From the NCBI RefSeq assembly GCF_004342725.1, contig NZ_SMCP01000001.1, positions 1 to 64,000 on the forward strand: a stretch of DNA of 64,000 nt, given 5' to 3'. Position numbers and translations under genes: made by a program. Positions within the stretch are counted from its first letter, which is position 1. Every line of letters starts with the position of its first letter. The DNA comes from Testudinibacter aquarius (lineage in GTDB: Bacteria; Pseudomonadota; Gammaproteobacteria; Enterobacterales; Pasteurellaceae). Below, in pieces: positions 35,198 through 44,641 of this stretch. The notes under the pieces were generated by a model. The model worked only from the letters and a program-made list of their open reading frames with translations. It was not told the DNA's origin and did no database searches.

Positions 35198-35794
35198 TTA
35201 CCATGTCAGTTCGTCCAATGCGCGCCCAAAGCTCGGCACAAATACGGTTAAAAAATATTCCATTTCGTCACTTTTCCACTCCCCCATCAAACTTTGTAAA
35301 CGTTTCAGCGCCGGTACGAATTCTTGATTGCCGTGTTCCAATTCCGTGCGGGCTTTGATGTAAGCGCAAAGGAGATCAGCTTGTTTCACAATGTGTTTGT
35401 CTTGTTTATCGATCAATTCCGCGCACAACAATGGCGCAAAATCTGCTTGCAACTCAGTCGGTAATAATGACAGTAAATGCTTTTCTGCTGCAATTTCAAT
35501 CTGTTTGTAAGCCTGAGTGATCTCTTGATTAAAATATTTAACCGGCGTCGGCAAATCACCGGTAAAAATTTCACTGCTGTCGTGATACATCGCAATCAAT
35601 GCAATTCGCTCCGGATTCACCTTGCCGTCAAAAAATTTATTTTTAATTACGGCAAGGGCATGCGCAACAAATGCAACCTGTAAACTGTGCTCCGCCAAAT
35701 TCTCTTTATCTATATTCCGCATCAGCGACCAGCGCTGGATCAGCTTCAGCCGATCCAAACAGGCAAAAAAGTGGCTGGTTTTGGTGTTAAACAT
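35198..35794 (-). CDS. yfbR: 5'-deoxynucleotidase YfbR
   Basis: A 198-residue HD phosphohydrolase (E. coli YfbR 199) that dephosphorylates deoxyribonucleoside 5'-monophosphates. The metal-binding residues are in AEHSLQVAFVAHAL near residue 34 and MYHDSSEIFTGDLPTPVKYF near 68, with a third aspartate near KQADLLCAYIKA. It lies directly upstream of dgt and probably shares its transcript; the two would shape dNTP pools. Confidence 0.95.
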   Translation of the reverse strand: MFNTKTSHFFACLDRLKLIQRWSLMRNIDKENLAEHSLQVAFVAHALAVIKNKFFDGKVNPERIALIAMYHDSSEIFTGDLPTPVKYFNQEITQAYKQIEIAAEKHLLSLLPTELQADFAPLLCAELIDKQDKHIVKQADLLCAYIKARTELEHGNQEFVPALKRLQSLMGEWKSDEMEYFLTVFVPSFGRALDELTW

Positions 35795-35898
35795 ACAAAA
35801 ATAAATCCCCTATAATCAAAAATCTCCCTTTCTCGGTATGTTATTCAAATTCGTCATGACATACAGAAAAAGGGAGATTCTCTTGGTGTTTTTAAACC

Positions 35899-36807
35899 TT
35901 ATTGAATCGAATAAACCGTCACTTCCACCCGGCGATTCGCTTGATCGCAGGCTTCGCGCATTTTGACATCGCTCGGGTTTCGTTTGGCACAATCTTTGGC
36001 AACCGGTTGTTCAGAACTGTACCCCATCACTTCCATCGGGAAATGCACACCTTCCTGTTGTAATAAATTCAGCACTGTCTTGGCACGCTCTGCCGAGAGT
36101 TTTTTGCTGATGGCTTTGCTCTCGCCCGGTGCACTGTGTCCACTGATTACAATATGACTGATATAGCGTTGATCTAAACGTTTAAGATCAGCCGCCAGCT
36201 CCTTAATTTCGCTTTTTCCATCCGGATACATCCCTGCCAAACCGCCTTTATTAGTTTGAAACAAAGTGCGTGCCGATAAAGAAAAATTTTGCAATACCGT
36301 TTTTTCTTTACAATAATGCGGCTCAATCACCCGTGAAAGTGTCTGTTTTTGCACCGGCATACTGCGAATCGCCTGTTCCCCTCTTTCAGCCTCAACCCGT
36401 TGGAATTCCGGCTCCCCGTTTAGATTGGATACGACTTTGATAAAACTGCTCTGCTGCGACGGAATGGTGTAATAAACACCTTTATCTCTTTTAATTTGTC
36501 GATTATCGCTGCTGCTGAAAGCCGTGCTGAATAAGTGCGTTTGCGCACATAATGAAACCGCTTTATATTGGTTTTCTTGCAGTGAGGTGTGGTAATCACT
36601 GTCAACATATACATTCACCGCAGGGCCGTTGATGGCGCCAGCTTCACGATAAAAAATGACTTGCGACAAATTTTTATCCAAATCTGTGGCATTCAAAAAC
36701 GGCGATGTATAGGTTGACCATTTTTCAAAAAGTGGTGTCTGCTGAGCCTGTGAAACGCCAGTATTACATAACCATGCCATTACCAAGACCGTCGCGATTT
36801 TCTTCAT
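35899..36807 (-). CDS. OmpA-domain periplasmic/outer-membrane protein
   Basis: A 302-residue exported protein with a signal peptide of about 21 residues (ending VSQAQ). The C-terminal 110 residues form an OmpA-like peptidoglycan-binding domain: SHIVISGHSAPGES near 218, LSAERAKTVLNLL near 235 and the closing NRRVEVTVY. The N-terminal 180 residues resemble nothing I recognise and contain two cysteines that could pair. There is no lipobox and no obvious beta barrel. It stands alone between yfbR and cra. A structural or adhesion-related role is possible but not shown. Confidence 0.75.
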   Translation of the reverse strand: MKKIATVLVMAWLCNTGVSQAQQTPLFEKWSTYTSPFLNATDLDKNLSQVIFYREAGAINGPAVNVYVDSDYHTSLQENQYKAVSLCAQTHLFSTAFSSSDNRQIKRDKGVYYTIPSQQSSFIKVVSNLNGEPEFQRVEAERGEQAIRSMPVQKQTLSRVIEPHYCKEKTVLQNFSLSARTLFQTNKGGLAGMYPDGKSEIKELAADLKRLDQRYISHIVISGHSAPGESKAISKKLSAERAKTVLNLLQQEGVHFPMEVMGYSSEQPVAKDCAKRNPSDVKMREACDQANRRVEVTVYSIQ

Positions 36808-37068
36808 ATAAGACCTAATTTATTGATTATTGATATTATTATATCTGATGAACAAAACGTCGGTACCACTTTTGCCGACAAGTATTATTGCGGATCTTAT
36901 TTATTGGATTTATCGATAACTGTTACATTATGCTAATCGTTAACCGCACTTTTATGTATTTTGTAAATAAGTGTTACTTTAATCGTACATTTTAAATTTT
37001 TATTGCGCGATTTCCAAGCCAAAGCATTCAAAAATGTGATTTATTCTTTAAATTCAGAAAAATATACA

Positions 37069-38061
37069 TTATAGCGCTTTAATAAAAATCTCACGCTCAA
37101 TCCAGACCGGATAGCTCAAGCTGCCCTTTTTCTTTTTAGCTGTGGTTTGCTGTACTGCACTGAGTAAACTTTCAGCAATTTTTTGGTAAGGTTGAACCGC
37201 ACTAATCACGGGGTTTGGCAACAATTCCAACATCTGCTGATCACCGAAGGTTGCAATCGTCAGTTGCGGTGGAATACGCCCCTGCTTTTGTAGCAGTACT
37301 TGGAACACGCCTTGCAGCAAAGTAAGCGAGGTAATAAAAATCACATCCGGCAAAACGTTATGTTGCAACCATTCACCAAACACTTGCATCGCCGATTCGC
37401 GACTAAAGTGCGGTGCATATAAATACTCGGTGCGCAACGTATGCTGCTGCAACACTTGGCGGAAACCCAGTTCCCGTTCTTGACTGATCGGAAAATACGG
37501 CTGCGCACCAAAATAGAGGATTGATTTCGGTTGACTGCTTTGCAGCAGCTTTACAGCCAAATGGCTGCTGTCTTCTTTATCATGATATAAAATATTAATA
37601 TCGTTTAAATTATTGGCTTTACGGTCAAATCCGATAATCGGTATATTTTTGATCTGTTGATAAAAATCATCACGAGTCGAAAGTGCGGTCGAGACCACCA
37701 ACGCATCAATTTTTCTTGCCAACAGTTGTCTTGCACAGGCTTTTTCATTTTCGGCGTCATCGTTCGAACAGGAGATAAACAGTTGGTAGCCGGCCTGGCG
37801 ACACAAGGCTTCAAAGCGCATCGCAATTTTAGCATAACTGATATTTTCCAGATCCGGCACAATCAGCCCGATGGTATTGGTATGTCCGGCACGCAAGCTA
37901 GCCGCCACTGGATTTGGCTTGAAATTATGTGCATTCACCACCGCCATCACTTTATCAATGGTGCGATCGCTAACCCGAAATTGTTTGGCTTTGCCGTTGA
38001 CTACATAACTGGCAGTTGTTCGCGATACCCCGGCTAATTTAGCAATTTCATCCAGCTTCAT
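37069..38061 (-). CDS. cra: Catabolite repressor/activator Cra (FruR)
   Basis: A 330-residue LacI-family regulator. Its DNA-binding region MKLDEIAKLAGVSRTTASYVVNGKAKQFRVSDRTIDKVMAVV is nearly the same as that of E. coli Cra, so it should bind the same type of operator. Cra responds to fructose 1-phosphate and switches between glycolysis and gluconeogenesis. The periplasmic-binding-like domain follows from residue 60 (IGLIVPDLENISYAKIA). No fructose genes are next to it. AAGGAAG precedes the ATG. Confidence 0.9.
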   Translation of the reverse strand: MKLDEIAKLAGVSRTTASYVVNGKAKQFRVSDRTIDKVMAVVNAHNFKPNPVAASLRAGHTNTIGLIVPDLENISYAKIAMRFEALCRQAGYQLFISCSNDDAENEKACARQLLARKIDALVVSTALSTRDDFYQQIKNIPIIGFDRKANNLNDINILYHDKEDSSHLAVKLLQSSQPKSILYFGAQPYFPISQERELGFRQVLQQHTLRTEYLYAPHFSRESAMQVFGEWLQHNVLPDVIFITSLTLLQGVFQVLLQKQGRIPPQLTIATFGDQQMLELLPNPVISAVQPYQKIAESLLSAVQQTTAKKKKGSLSYPVWIEREIFIKAL

Positions 38062-38102
38062 TGTTCTTCCTTGATTACAGCAAGTACAACATTAAAAACA
38101 AA

Positions 38103-38128
38103 ACCGCACTTTCAAGCAAAAGTGCGGT
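38103..38128 (-). terminator. USS-pair terminator after metG
   Basis: The inverted uptake signals ACCGCACTTT/AAAGTGCGGT form a 10-bp stem with a 6-nt loop. On the minus strand it is followed by TTTGTTTTT. It lies just past the metG stop. Confidence 0.8.
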
Positions 38129-38135
38129 CTAGCGA

Positions 38136-40172
38136 TTATTTCACTCGCATTCCGGGCTGAGCTCCGTCATCAGGGGTCAGCACAAACAGATCACTGCCGC
38201 CCGGTCCGGCAGCTAACACCATGCCTTCGGAGACACCGAATTTCATTTTACGCGGTGCAAGGTTGGCCACCATCACAGTCAAACGCCCTTCCAGATCTTC
38301 CGGTTTGTATGCCGATTTGATGCCGGCAAACACTTGACGGGTTTCACTGCCGATATCCAAAGTCAGTTTCACCAATTTATTCGCTTCCGGTACGGCTTCC
38401 GCTTTGACGATTTTAGCGACCCGCAGATCGATTTTGGCGAAATCGTCAATTGAAATAGTCTCGGCAATCGGTTCATATTGCGATTTTTCCGTTGTTTTCT
38501 CTACTGTCGGCGGTGCAAGTTGCGCATTTTCCACTTTCGACAACTCCACTAACTCATCAATTTGTTTACTGTCTAAACGGCTAAACAAGGCCTTGAACGG
38601 TGCGATTTGGTGCGCCAGTAGGGGTGTCGATAAGCTGTTCCAAGTTAATTCGGTTTGTAAAAACGCTTCGCTACGCTCCGCCAATTTCGGCAACACCGGT
38701 TTCAAATAACCCATTAAAATACGGAACATCTCAATCCCCATCGAACAGACCTGATGTAATTCCTGATCTTTACCCTCTTGTTTAGCAATCACCCAAGGCG
38801 CTTTGTCGTCCACATATTTGTTGGCTTTATCTGCCAACGCCATAATCTCACGGATGGCCTTGCCAAATTCACGGTTTTCAAAATAGTTTGCAATAGTTTC
38901 CGACGCTTGGCTGAACTCCGCCAGTAATTCAGGATTTTCCAACGTTGCCGCCAGTTTGCCGTCAAAGCGTTTTTGGATGAAACCGGCGTTACGCGACGCC
39001 AAATTCACCACTTTATTGACAATATCCGCATTCACTCGTTGTACAAAATCTTGCAGGTTCAAGTCTAAGTCATCAATGCGATGGCTCAGTTTGGCAGCAT
39101 AGTAATAACGCAGATATTCCGGGTCGAGCAGTTTCAAATAAGTTGCGGCTTGAATGAATGTACCGCGTGATTTCGACATTTTCTCACCGTTCACCGTCAC
39201 ATAACCATGCACAAAAATATTGCTCGGTTTGCGGTAATCACAGCCTTCCAACATAGCCGGCCAGAACAGACTGTGGAAATACATGATATCTTTGCCGATA
39301 AAATGATACAGCTCTGTTGTGCTGTCCTTGTGCCAAAACTCGTCGAAATTCAGGCCTTGGCGATCGCACAGATTTTTGAATGATGCCATATAACCGATCG
39401 GCGCATCCAGCCAAACGTAGAAATATTTGCCCGGCGCATCTGGAATTTCAAAGCCGAAATACGGTGCATCGCGGGTAATATCCCACTGTTGCAAACCGGC
39501 TTCAAACCACTCCTGCATTTTGTTCGCCACTTCTTGTTGCAACGAACCGGAGCGAATCCAGCTTTTCAACATCGCCTCAAAACTCGGCAAATCGAAGAAA
39601 AAGTGCTCCGATTCTTTCATCACCGGGGTTGCACCGGACACTACCGAACGTGGGTTAATCAACTCGGTCGGGCTGTAGGTTGCCGAGCAAACTTCACAAT
39701 TGTCGCCGTATTGATCTTCCGCTTTACATTTCGGGCAAGTGCCTTTGACGAAACGATCCGGCAGGAACATGCCTTTTTCAGGGTCATACAGTTGCGAAAT
39801 GGTGCGGCTTTTAATAAAACCGTTGCTTTTCAGTTTGGTGTAAATCGCTTGCGACAAAGTGCGGTTTTCTTCGCTGTGGGTCGAATGATAATTATCAAAA
39901 CTGATATTAAATCCGTCAAAATCGGCGCAATGTTCGCTTTTCACCTGCGCAATCAACGCTTCCGGCGTAATCCCCATTTGATCCGCTTTCAGCATAATCG
40001 GTGTGCCGTGCGCATCGTCGGCACAAACAAAATGGATTTCATGCCCACGCATCCGTTGAAACCGCACCCAAATATCCGCTTGGATATGTTCCAATAAATG
40101 ACCTAAATGAATCGGACCGTTGGCGTAAGGCAAAGCGCAGGTCACTAAAATTTTGCGGGCTGAGTTTGGCAT
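38136..40172 (-). CDS. metG: Methionyl-tRNA synthetase
   Basis: A 678-residue class I aminoacyl-tRNA synthetase. The HIGH motif appears as HLGH in [15 protein letters not shown] near residue 15, and KMSKS in [10 protein letters not shown] near 333. The zinc knuckle [17 protein letters not shown] lies near 145, and a C-terminal EMAPII-like tRNA-binding domain starts at about 578 ([13 protein letters not shown]). I chose the ATG at 40172 ([11 protein letters not shown]), which agrees with the family; the frame runs 16 codons further upstream. Confidence 0.98.
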   Translation of the reverse strand: MPNSARKILVTCALPYANGPIHLGHLLEHIQADIWVRFQRMRGHEIHFVCADDAHGTPIMLKADQMGITPEALIAQVKSEHCADFDGFNISFDNYHSTHSEENRTLSQAIYTKLKSNGFIKSRTISQLYDPEKGMFLPDRFVKGTCPKCKAEDQYGDNCEVCSATYSPTELINPRSVVSGATPVMKESEHFFFDLPSFEAMLKSWIRSGSLQQEVANKMQEWFEAGLQQWDITRDAPYFGFEIPDAPGKYFYVWLDAPIGYMASFKNLCDRQGLNFDEFWHKDSTTELYHFIGKDIMYFHSLFWPAMLEGCDYRKPSNIFVHGYVTVNGEKMSKSRGTFIQAATYLKLLDPEYLRYYYAAKLSHRIDDLDLNLQDFVQRVNADIVNKVVNLASRNAGFIQKRFDGKLAATLENPELLAEFSQASETIANYFENREFGKAIREIMALADKANKYVDDKAPWVIAKQEGKDQELHQVCSMGIEMFRILMGYLKPVLPKLAERSEAFLQTELTWNSLSTPLLAHQIAPFKALFSRLDSKQIDELVELSKVENAQLAPPTVEKTTEKSQYEPIAETISIDDFAKIDLRVAKIVKAEAVPEANKLVKLTLDIGSETRQVFAGIKSAYKPEDLEGRLTVMVANLAPRKMKFGVSEGMVLAAGPGGSDLFVLTPDDGAQPGMRVK

Positions 40173-40374
40173 AGTTAAACTTGAAATCCTTGTAGAAAAT
40201 TTTATGGGATAAATAGGCAAAGATTTTAGCGCAACGCGACTATTTTTACCAGTTGAACCGCACTTTGCGCCATATTGATTGATAATGCGGATTTTAACTT
40301 AACACATCCCGCCAAACATGATTAAATAGTAGCGACGAATTAACTTGTAACCCTATAAAAATAAAGGATTTACT

Positions 40375-41490
40375 ATGAGCTTCTTTTCCTCTGCCACTGC
40401 ATTGAGCGACACGCAAAAAAACCAGATTGAACAACTGGTTGCCGACTTTCGCGATCCGACCTTGCAAAAAAATCTGATTGAACTAAAAGCATTAAAAAAA
40501 ATCGAACTCGGCGGCAGCACCCTGCGCCTCGAGCTGACCCTGCCATTTGCCTGGAACAGCGGTTTTGAACGTTTGAAAACCGCACTTGAAGCGGATTTAC
40601 GCAAGATCAGCGGCGCAAACGAGATCCGTTGGCAACTGAATTACCAAATCGCCACCCTGAAACGCGCCAATAATCACCCGGCAGTCAACGGGGTGAAAAA
40701 TATTATTGCAGTCACTTCCGGCAAAGGTGGTGTGGGCAAATCGACTACGGCGGTCAACCTCGCATTGGCGCTGAAAGCACAAGGTGCGCGGGTTGGAATT
40801 TTAGATGCAGACGTGTACGGTCCGTCGATTCCGCATATGTTGGGCGCAGCCGATCAGCACCCGACGTCGCCCGATAACAAACATATGGTGGCAATTGAGA
40901 CGCACGGTATCAGCGCCAACTCGATCGGTTTTTTAATGCCACCCGACAATGCCACGATTTGGCGCGGTCCGATGGCAAGCAGCGCCTTGAGCCAATTGCT
41001 GCAAGAAACCTGGTGGCCGGATTTGGATTATCTGGTGATCGATATGCCGCCGGGCACCGGCGATATTCAACTGACACTGTCGCAGCAAATTCCGGTCACC
41101 GGTGCAATTGTGGTCACCACACCACAAGACATTGCGTTGTTGGACGCAGTGAAAGGCATCGCGATGTTCGAAAAAGTGTCCGTGCCGGTGTTAGGTATCG
41201 TTGAAAATATGAGTGTCCATATCTGTGCCAACTGTGGTCATCACGAAGCGATTTTCGGTACCGGTGGCGCACAAAAAGTGGCGGAAAAATACAACATTGC
41301 CGTGTTGGGACAGATTCCGCTGCATATCCGTCTGCGTGAAGATTTGGATCACGGCACGCCAACCGTCGTTGCGGCGCCAAAAGACGAAATCAGCCAATAT
41401 TTCCTACAACTGGCGGAAAACGTCGCCAGCCAACTGTACTGGCAAGGTAATGTGATTCCGGCGGAGATTATGTTTAGAGAAGTGAAGTAA
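40375..41490 (+). CDS. apbC: Iron-sulfur cluster carrier protein ApbC (Mrp)
   Basis: A 371-residue Mrp/NBP35-family P-loop ATPase that binds and hands over Fe-S clusters. It has an N-terminal MIP18-like region (about 1-85), the deviant Walker A GKGGVGKST near residue 118, and the cluster-binding CANC motif in VHICANCGHHEAIFG near 285. It is divergent from metG, as in many gammaproteobacteria. It is followed by a strong USS-pair terminator. Confidence 0.96.
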   Translation: MSFFSSATALSDTQKNQIEQLVADFRDPTLQKNLIELKALKKIELGGSTLRLELTLPFAWNSGFERLKTALEADLRKISGANEIRWQLNYQIATLKRANNHPAVNGVKNIIAVTSGKGGVGKSTTAVNLALALKAQGARVGILDADVYGPSIPHMLGAADQHPTSPDNKHMVAIETHGISANSIGFLMPPDNATIWRGPMASSALSQLLQETWWPDLDYLVIDMPPGTGDIQLTLSQQIPVTGAIVVTTPQDIALLDAVKGIAMFEKVSVPVLGIVENMSVHICANCGHHEAIFGTGGAQKVAEKYNIAVLGQIPLHIRLREDLDHGTPTVVAAPKDEISQYFLQLAENVASQLYWQGNVIPAEIMFREVK

Positions 41491-41503
41491 ACTGTACTGA
41501 CAG

Positions 41504-41548
41504 ACCGCACTTTAACCTTGATTTTTAAGGTTAAAGTGCGGTTTTTTA
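41504..41548 (+). terminator. USS-pair terminator after apbC
   Basis: A 16-bp perfect stem made of ACCGCACTTTAACCTT and its complement, loop GATTTTT, followed by TTTTTT. It is the strongest inverted-USS terminator in this window. Confidence 0.92.
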
Positions 41549-41565
41549 TATTATACGCCTCACCC

Positions 41566-41787
41566 TTATGGCACAGCCAACGCTTCCTGTTGCAAGTGTT
41601 TTATATGTCGGTTGATTTCTGACATCACACTGAATTTTTTAAGATTTTTCACTTTGGGTAACACAATTTTGCCTTGCTGAAATTCAAACAGACCGATGCC
41701 TTGAATAAAAAAAGTACCGGAAAACAGAATTTTGACGTAACGGGCGATTTGAAAAGGATTGTAGCGTTGAAATACTCTGACTTGCAT
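41566..41787 (-). CDS. conserved small protein, function unknown
   Basis: A 73-residue protein starting MQVRVFQRYNPFQIARYVKILFSGTFFIQGIG. It is basic, with a moderately hydrophobic centre (VKILFSGTFFIQGIGLFEF) that is too weak to be called a clear membrane segment. The start is well supported by AGGAGAT 4 bases before the ATG. I do not recognise a domain; similar small proteins may exist in other Pasteurellaceae. It lies alone between apbC (convergent) and aroG. Confidence 0.65.
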   Translation of the reverse strand: MQVRVFQRYNPFQIARYVKILFSGTFFIQGIGLFEFQQGKIVLPKVKNLKKFSVMSEINRHIKHLQQEALAVP

Positions 41788-41903
41788 AATATCTCCTACG
41801 GATTTTGCTAGTTTATTTTCTTATTGTTTTGTATCTGGTTGTTTTGCATTCTGCACTACGTTGGACTACTAAAATGAACGTTGGTTCATTTTTTATTTTA
41901 TAC

Positions 41904-41942
41904 AAAAAGAGCGGTTTAATCTCATCGATTAACCGCTCTTTT
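41904..41942. terminator. bidirectional terminator after aroG
   Basis: AAAAGAGCGGTTTAAT pairs with ATTAACCGCTCTTTT around CTCATCG, with one unpaired base. A T-rich flank is present on both sides. It lies 42 bases past the aroG stop. Confidence 0.8.
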
Positions 41943-41983
41943 GAAGTGGATCACACTATTTTAACATAATGTTATTACAACGA

Positions 41984-43042
41984 TTACTTCCCGGCACGAC
42001 GCGTTTTGACCGCACTTGCCAGATCGCGTAAAACCTGCTCACTATCCGCCCAACCCAGGCAGCTGTCGGTAATACTTTGCCCGTAAACCAGTTCTTTACC
42101 AACGGCTAAATCTTGGCGTCCTTCCACCAAATGGCTTTCAATCATCACTCCGAAAATTTGTGTTGAACCGTTGGCAATTTGTCGGCAAACATCGGCAGAA
42201 ACATCCAGCTGTTCTTTGAATTTTTTGTGGCTGTTGGCGTGGCTGAAATCGACCATCACATGCGCTTTTTTGCCGACTTTGGCTAACGCAGCGCACACTT
42301 TTGCCACGGATTCAGCGTCATAGTTGGTATTATTATCACCACCACGCAGAATAATGTGGCAATCATCATTACCTTTGGTGGTGACAATCGCCGAGTGCCC
42401 AAATTTGGTGACCGACAAGAAATTGTGCGGTGCTTCCGCCGCCCCAATTGCATCCAACGCCACCCGCACACTGCCGTTGGTCGCATTTTTGAAACCAACA
42501 CCACAAGACAAGCCGGAAGCCAGTTCACGGTGTACTTGCGATTCGGTGGTACGCGCACCGATTGCGCCCCAGCTCATAAAATCTGCCACATATTGCGGCG
42601 TGATCATATCCAGAAATTCGCCCGCCGCCGGCACGCCCAGATCATTGATATCCGACAACACCTTGCGTCCAATCCGTAAACCGTCATTAATTTGGTAGCT
42701 GTCGTTTAGATATGGATCATTAATCAAACCTTTCCAGCCGACGGTGGTACGCGGTTTTTCAAAATAGACCCGCATGATAATTTCCAATTCGCCAGCCAAT
42801 TCAGCACGCATTTGCTTAATTTTTTCCGCATATTCCAAGGCCGCTTGCGGATCATGAATCGAACACGGTCCGATCACCACCAATAAGCGATCATCATTGC
42901 CGTGAATAATCTCATGTGCTTTTTTACGGGTTGATTCTACGGTTTTCACCGCAATATCACTAGCGGGATATTTTTCCAATAATGCTACCGGCGGCAACAA
43001 CTGTTGAATATTGGCAATGCGTAAGTCGTCGTTCTGATACAT
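41984..43042 (-). CDS. aroG: 3-deoxy-7-phosphoheptulonate synthase (DAHP synthase), AroG type
   Basis: A 352-residue class I DAHP synthase (E. coli AroG 350). It condenses PEP and erythrose 4-phosphate, the first step of aromatic amino acid synthesis. Visible motifs are GPCSIHDPQAALEYA near residue 58, KPRTTVGWKGLINDP near 96 and the metal and PEP-binding DFSHANSHK near 265. A TrpR-like operator lies about 310 bp upstream, overlapping a predicted promoter. If so, the messenger has a leader near 280 nt that contains a palindromic repeat. Confidence 0.96.
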   Translation of the reverse strand: MYQNDDLRIANIQQLLPPVALLEKYPASDIAVKTVESTRKKAHEIIHGNDDRLLVVIGPCSIHDPQAALEYAEKIKQMRAELAGELEIIMRVYFEKPRTTVGWKGLINDPYLNDSYQINDGLRIGRKVLSDINDLGVPAAGEFLDMITPQYVADFMSWGAIGARTTESQVHRELASGLSCGVGFKNATNGSVRVALDAIGAAEAPHNFLSVTKFGHSAIVTTKGNDDCHIILRGGDNNTNYDAESVAKVCAALAKVGKKAHVMVDFSHANSHKKFKEQLDVSADVCRQIANGSTQIFGVMIESHLVEGRQDLAVGKELVYGQSITDSCLGWADSEQVLRDLASAVKTRRAGK

Positions 43043-43119
43043 CGTGTTGGTTCCTAATTGTAAACAATAAAATAGTAGTTAATATATTGATTAATCTCGT
43101 AATATTTTAAATTTTGGTT

Positions 43120-43225
43120 GTAGGGACGGGTTGTATATCCGCCCGAACCGCACTTTACATTTTTTCTTTATTAATTAAGTACTTATACCGCACTTCGCAA
43201 ACGGGCGGATGCAATCCGCCCCTAC
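43120..43225 (+). repeat. palindromic intergenic repeat, full copy C
   Basis: A 106-bp copy in the same direction as copy A. The left arm has drifted (GGGACGGGT instead of GGGGCGGAT), while the right arm keeps GGGCGGAT/ATCCGCCC with a shortened GCA loop. Both internal sites are intact ACCGCACTT uptake signals. It lies in the 333-bp gap between lolE and aroG, inside the predicted aroG leader. Confidence 0.9.
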
Positions 43226-43256
43226 TTTGCCTCATCAAATATATTTGTCAATAATC

Positions 43257-43283
43257 TGGGGTGGATATACAATCCGCCTCTAC
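43257..43283. repeat. half copy of the palindromic repeat (right arm)
   Basis: GGGTGGAT-ATACA-ATCCGCCT followed by CTAC matches the right arm of the repeat, with a G-U pair in place of one G-C pair. It lies 31 bases from copy C. Confidence 0.65.
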
Positions 43284-43325
43284 ACTACTTCACCAAATTA
43301 TCAATAAATTAAAAATCTGGTCGTG

Positions 43326-43354
43326 AGTGTAACACTTATTCTTGTACTAGTAAA
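43326..43354 (-). promoter_or_regulatory. possible aroG promoter
   Basis: On the minus strand TTTACT (43349-43354) and TACACT (43326-43331) are separated by 17 bases. Each matches the consensus at four of six positions. The -35 box lies within the TrpR-like operator. Confidence 0.45.
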
Positions 43355-43361
43355 CTAGTTC
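43344..43361. promoter_or_regulatory. TrpR-like operator upstream of aroG
   Basis: GTACTAGTAAACTAGTTC keeps the ACTAGT...ACTAGT dyad of the E. coli trp operator (ACTAGTTAACTAGT) with one changed central base. It lies between lolE and aroG and overlaps the predicted aroG promoter, which suggests repression of DAHP synthase by TrpR with tryptophan. Confidence 0.7.
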
Positions 43362-43375
43362 ATTAATACATTTTA

Positions 43376-44629
43376 TCAATAACTGCTCAATACTTTTGCC
43401 GGCTGTAATTTTGCCGCCCGTGCCGCCGGGTACAGACTGGCGAGCAGACTTAAAATCAGCGCTGACAACAAAACCAACCCAACATCCGCCCAATGCAATT
43501 CGCTCGGCAGAAAATCAACGAAATAAATACCGTCGGATAAAATTTGGGTTTGCAGCAGGGCTTCAATCCCCTTAATTATCGCCGTCAGATTCAGCGCCAA
43601 CAGTACCCCGAGCACAATCCCGATCAGACAGCCTTTCATACCCGACAACAAGCCATAACTGATAAAAATACGACGGATAAAGCCGTTGTTAGCACCCAGA
43701 GTACGCATAATCGCAATATCGCCCTGCTTGTCTTTCACCGCCATAATCAACGTAGACACAATATTAAAACACGCCACACCGATCACCAGCACCATGGCAA
43801 TATACATCACACTGCGGATCATTTGAATATCACGGTACATATAGCCGAATTTACCAAGCCAACTGGTGGCGGTCAGTTGCTGCGGATAATCAATCAGACT
43901 GCTGTAATCCATTTGATTAACCTGAAACGGATCGTGCAGCGCAATTTCAATTCCGCTTGCCTGTTGTGCCGTCATGCCTAAATAGGCTCGCGCGGTTTCA
44001 ATCGGCAGTAAAGCAAAGCTGTGATCCAGTTGTCCGTCTAGGCGCAAAATGCCGCTGATTGGCAAGCGAAGTCGCTTTGGCTGGCTGTTCGCCATATTAT
44101 CGCTGACCTGTGAAAGCAACAACGACACACTATCGCCAACCTTCACATCCAATTCGCGCGCAATGCCTGCACCGAGAATTAAACCGGATTGTGCACCAAA
44201 CGCCGCCCAACGGTTATCCTGCACAAACTGTCCCATCACGCTCACGCCATCTTGCAGGGTTTTATCCACCCCACGCAATTGCGCCACTTTCAAACGGCTG
44301 CCGTTTTCAATCAAAGCGGTGAAACTGACATAAGGCGCAATCCCTTTGACAATGGGCTGCGATTGCAAACGTTGTGCCAAACTCTGCCAGTCTTGAATTT
44401 CGCTCGGCTGAGCCGTCGCTTGATAGGCATTGATTTCAATATTCGGCACCACCGCCAACACCCGTTGGCGTAGCTCACGCTCAAAACCGTTCATGGCGCT
44501 TAAGCCGATGATCAGCACAGCCACGCCCAGCGCAATGCCAAGCGTGGAAAAAGCCGAAATCAGGCTGACTAAGCGGTTGTTTTGTTTGCTACGCTGATAA
44601 CGCCAGGCAATAAAAAACGGAGTATTCAT
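43376..44629 (-). CDS. lolE: Lipoprotein-releasing ABC transporter permease LolE
   Basis: A 417-residue LolC/LolE-family permease: one N-terminal transmembrane segment near residue 25-48, a large periplasmic domain, and three C-terminal segments (near 270, 320 and 380). LolCDE extracts outer-membrane lipoproteins from the inner membrane and passes them to LolA. It is the last gene of the lolC-lolD-lolE set. The start is the ATG at 44629 (MNTPFFIAWRYQRSK). Confidence 0.93.
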   Translation of the reverse strand: MNTPFFIAWRYQRSKQNNRLVSLISAFSTLGIALGVAVLIIGLSAMNGFERELRQRVLAVVPNIEINAYQATAQPSEIQDWQSLAQRLQSQPIVKGIAPYVSFTALIENGSRLKVAQLRGVDKTLQDGVSVMGQFVQDNRWAAFGAQSGLILGAGIARELDVKVGDSVSLLLSQVSDNMANSQPKRLRLPISGILRLDGQLDHSFALLPIETARAYLGMTAQQASGIEIALHDPFQVNQMDYSSLIDYPQQLTATSWLGKFGYMYRDIQMIRSVMYIAMVLVIGVACFNIVSTLIMAVKDKQGDIAIMRTLGANNGFIRRIFISYGLLSGMKGCLIGIVLGVLLALNLTAIIKGIEALLQTQILSDGIYFVDFLPSELHWADVGLVLLSALILSLLASLYPAARAAKLQPAKVLSSY

Positions 44630-44641
44630 GCTGCGCTATCC

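Noticed and set aside
39489..40097. 202-codon plus-strand open frame inside metG
   Set aside because: It is antisense to the conserved catalytic domain of metG and carries no recognisable domain; a coding shadow.
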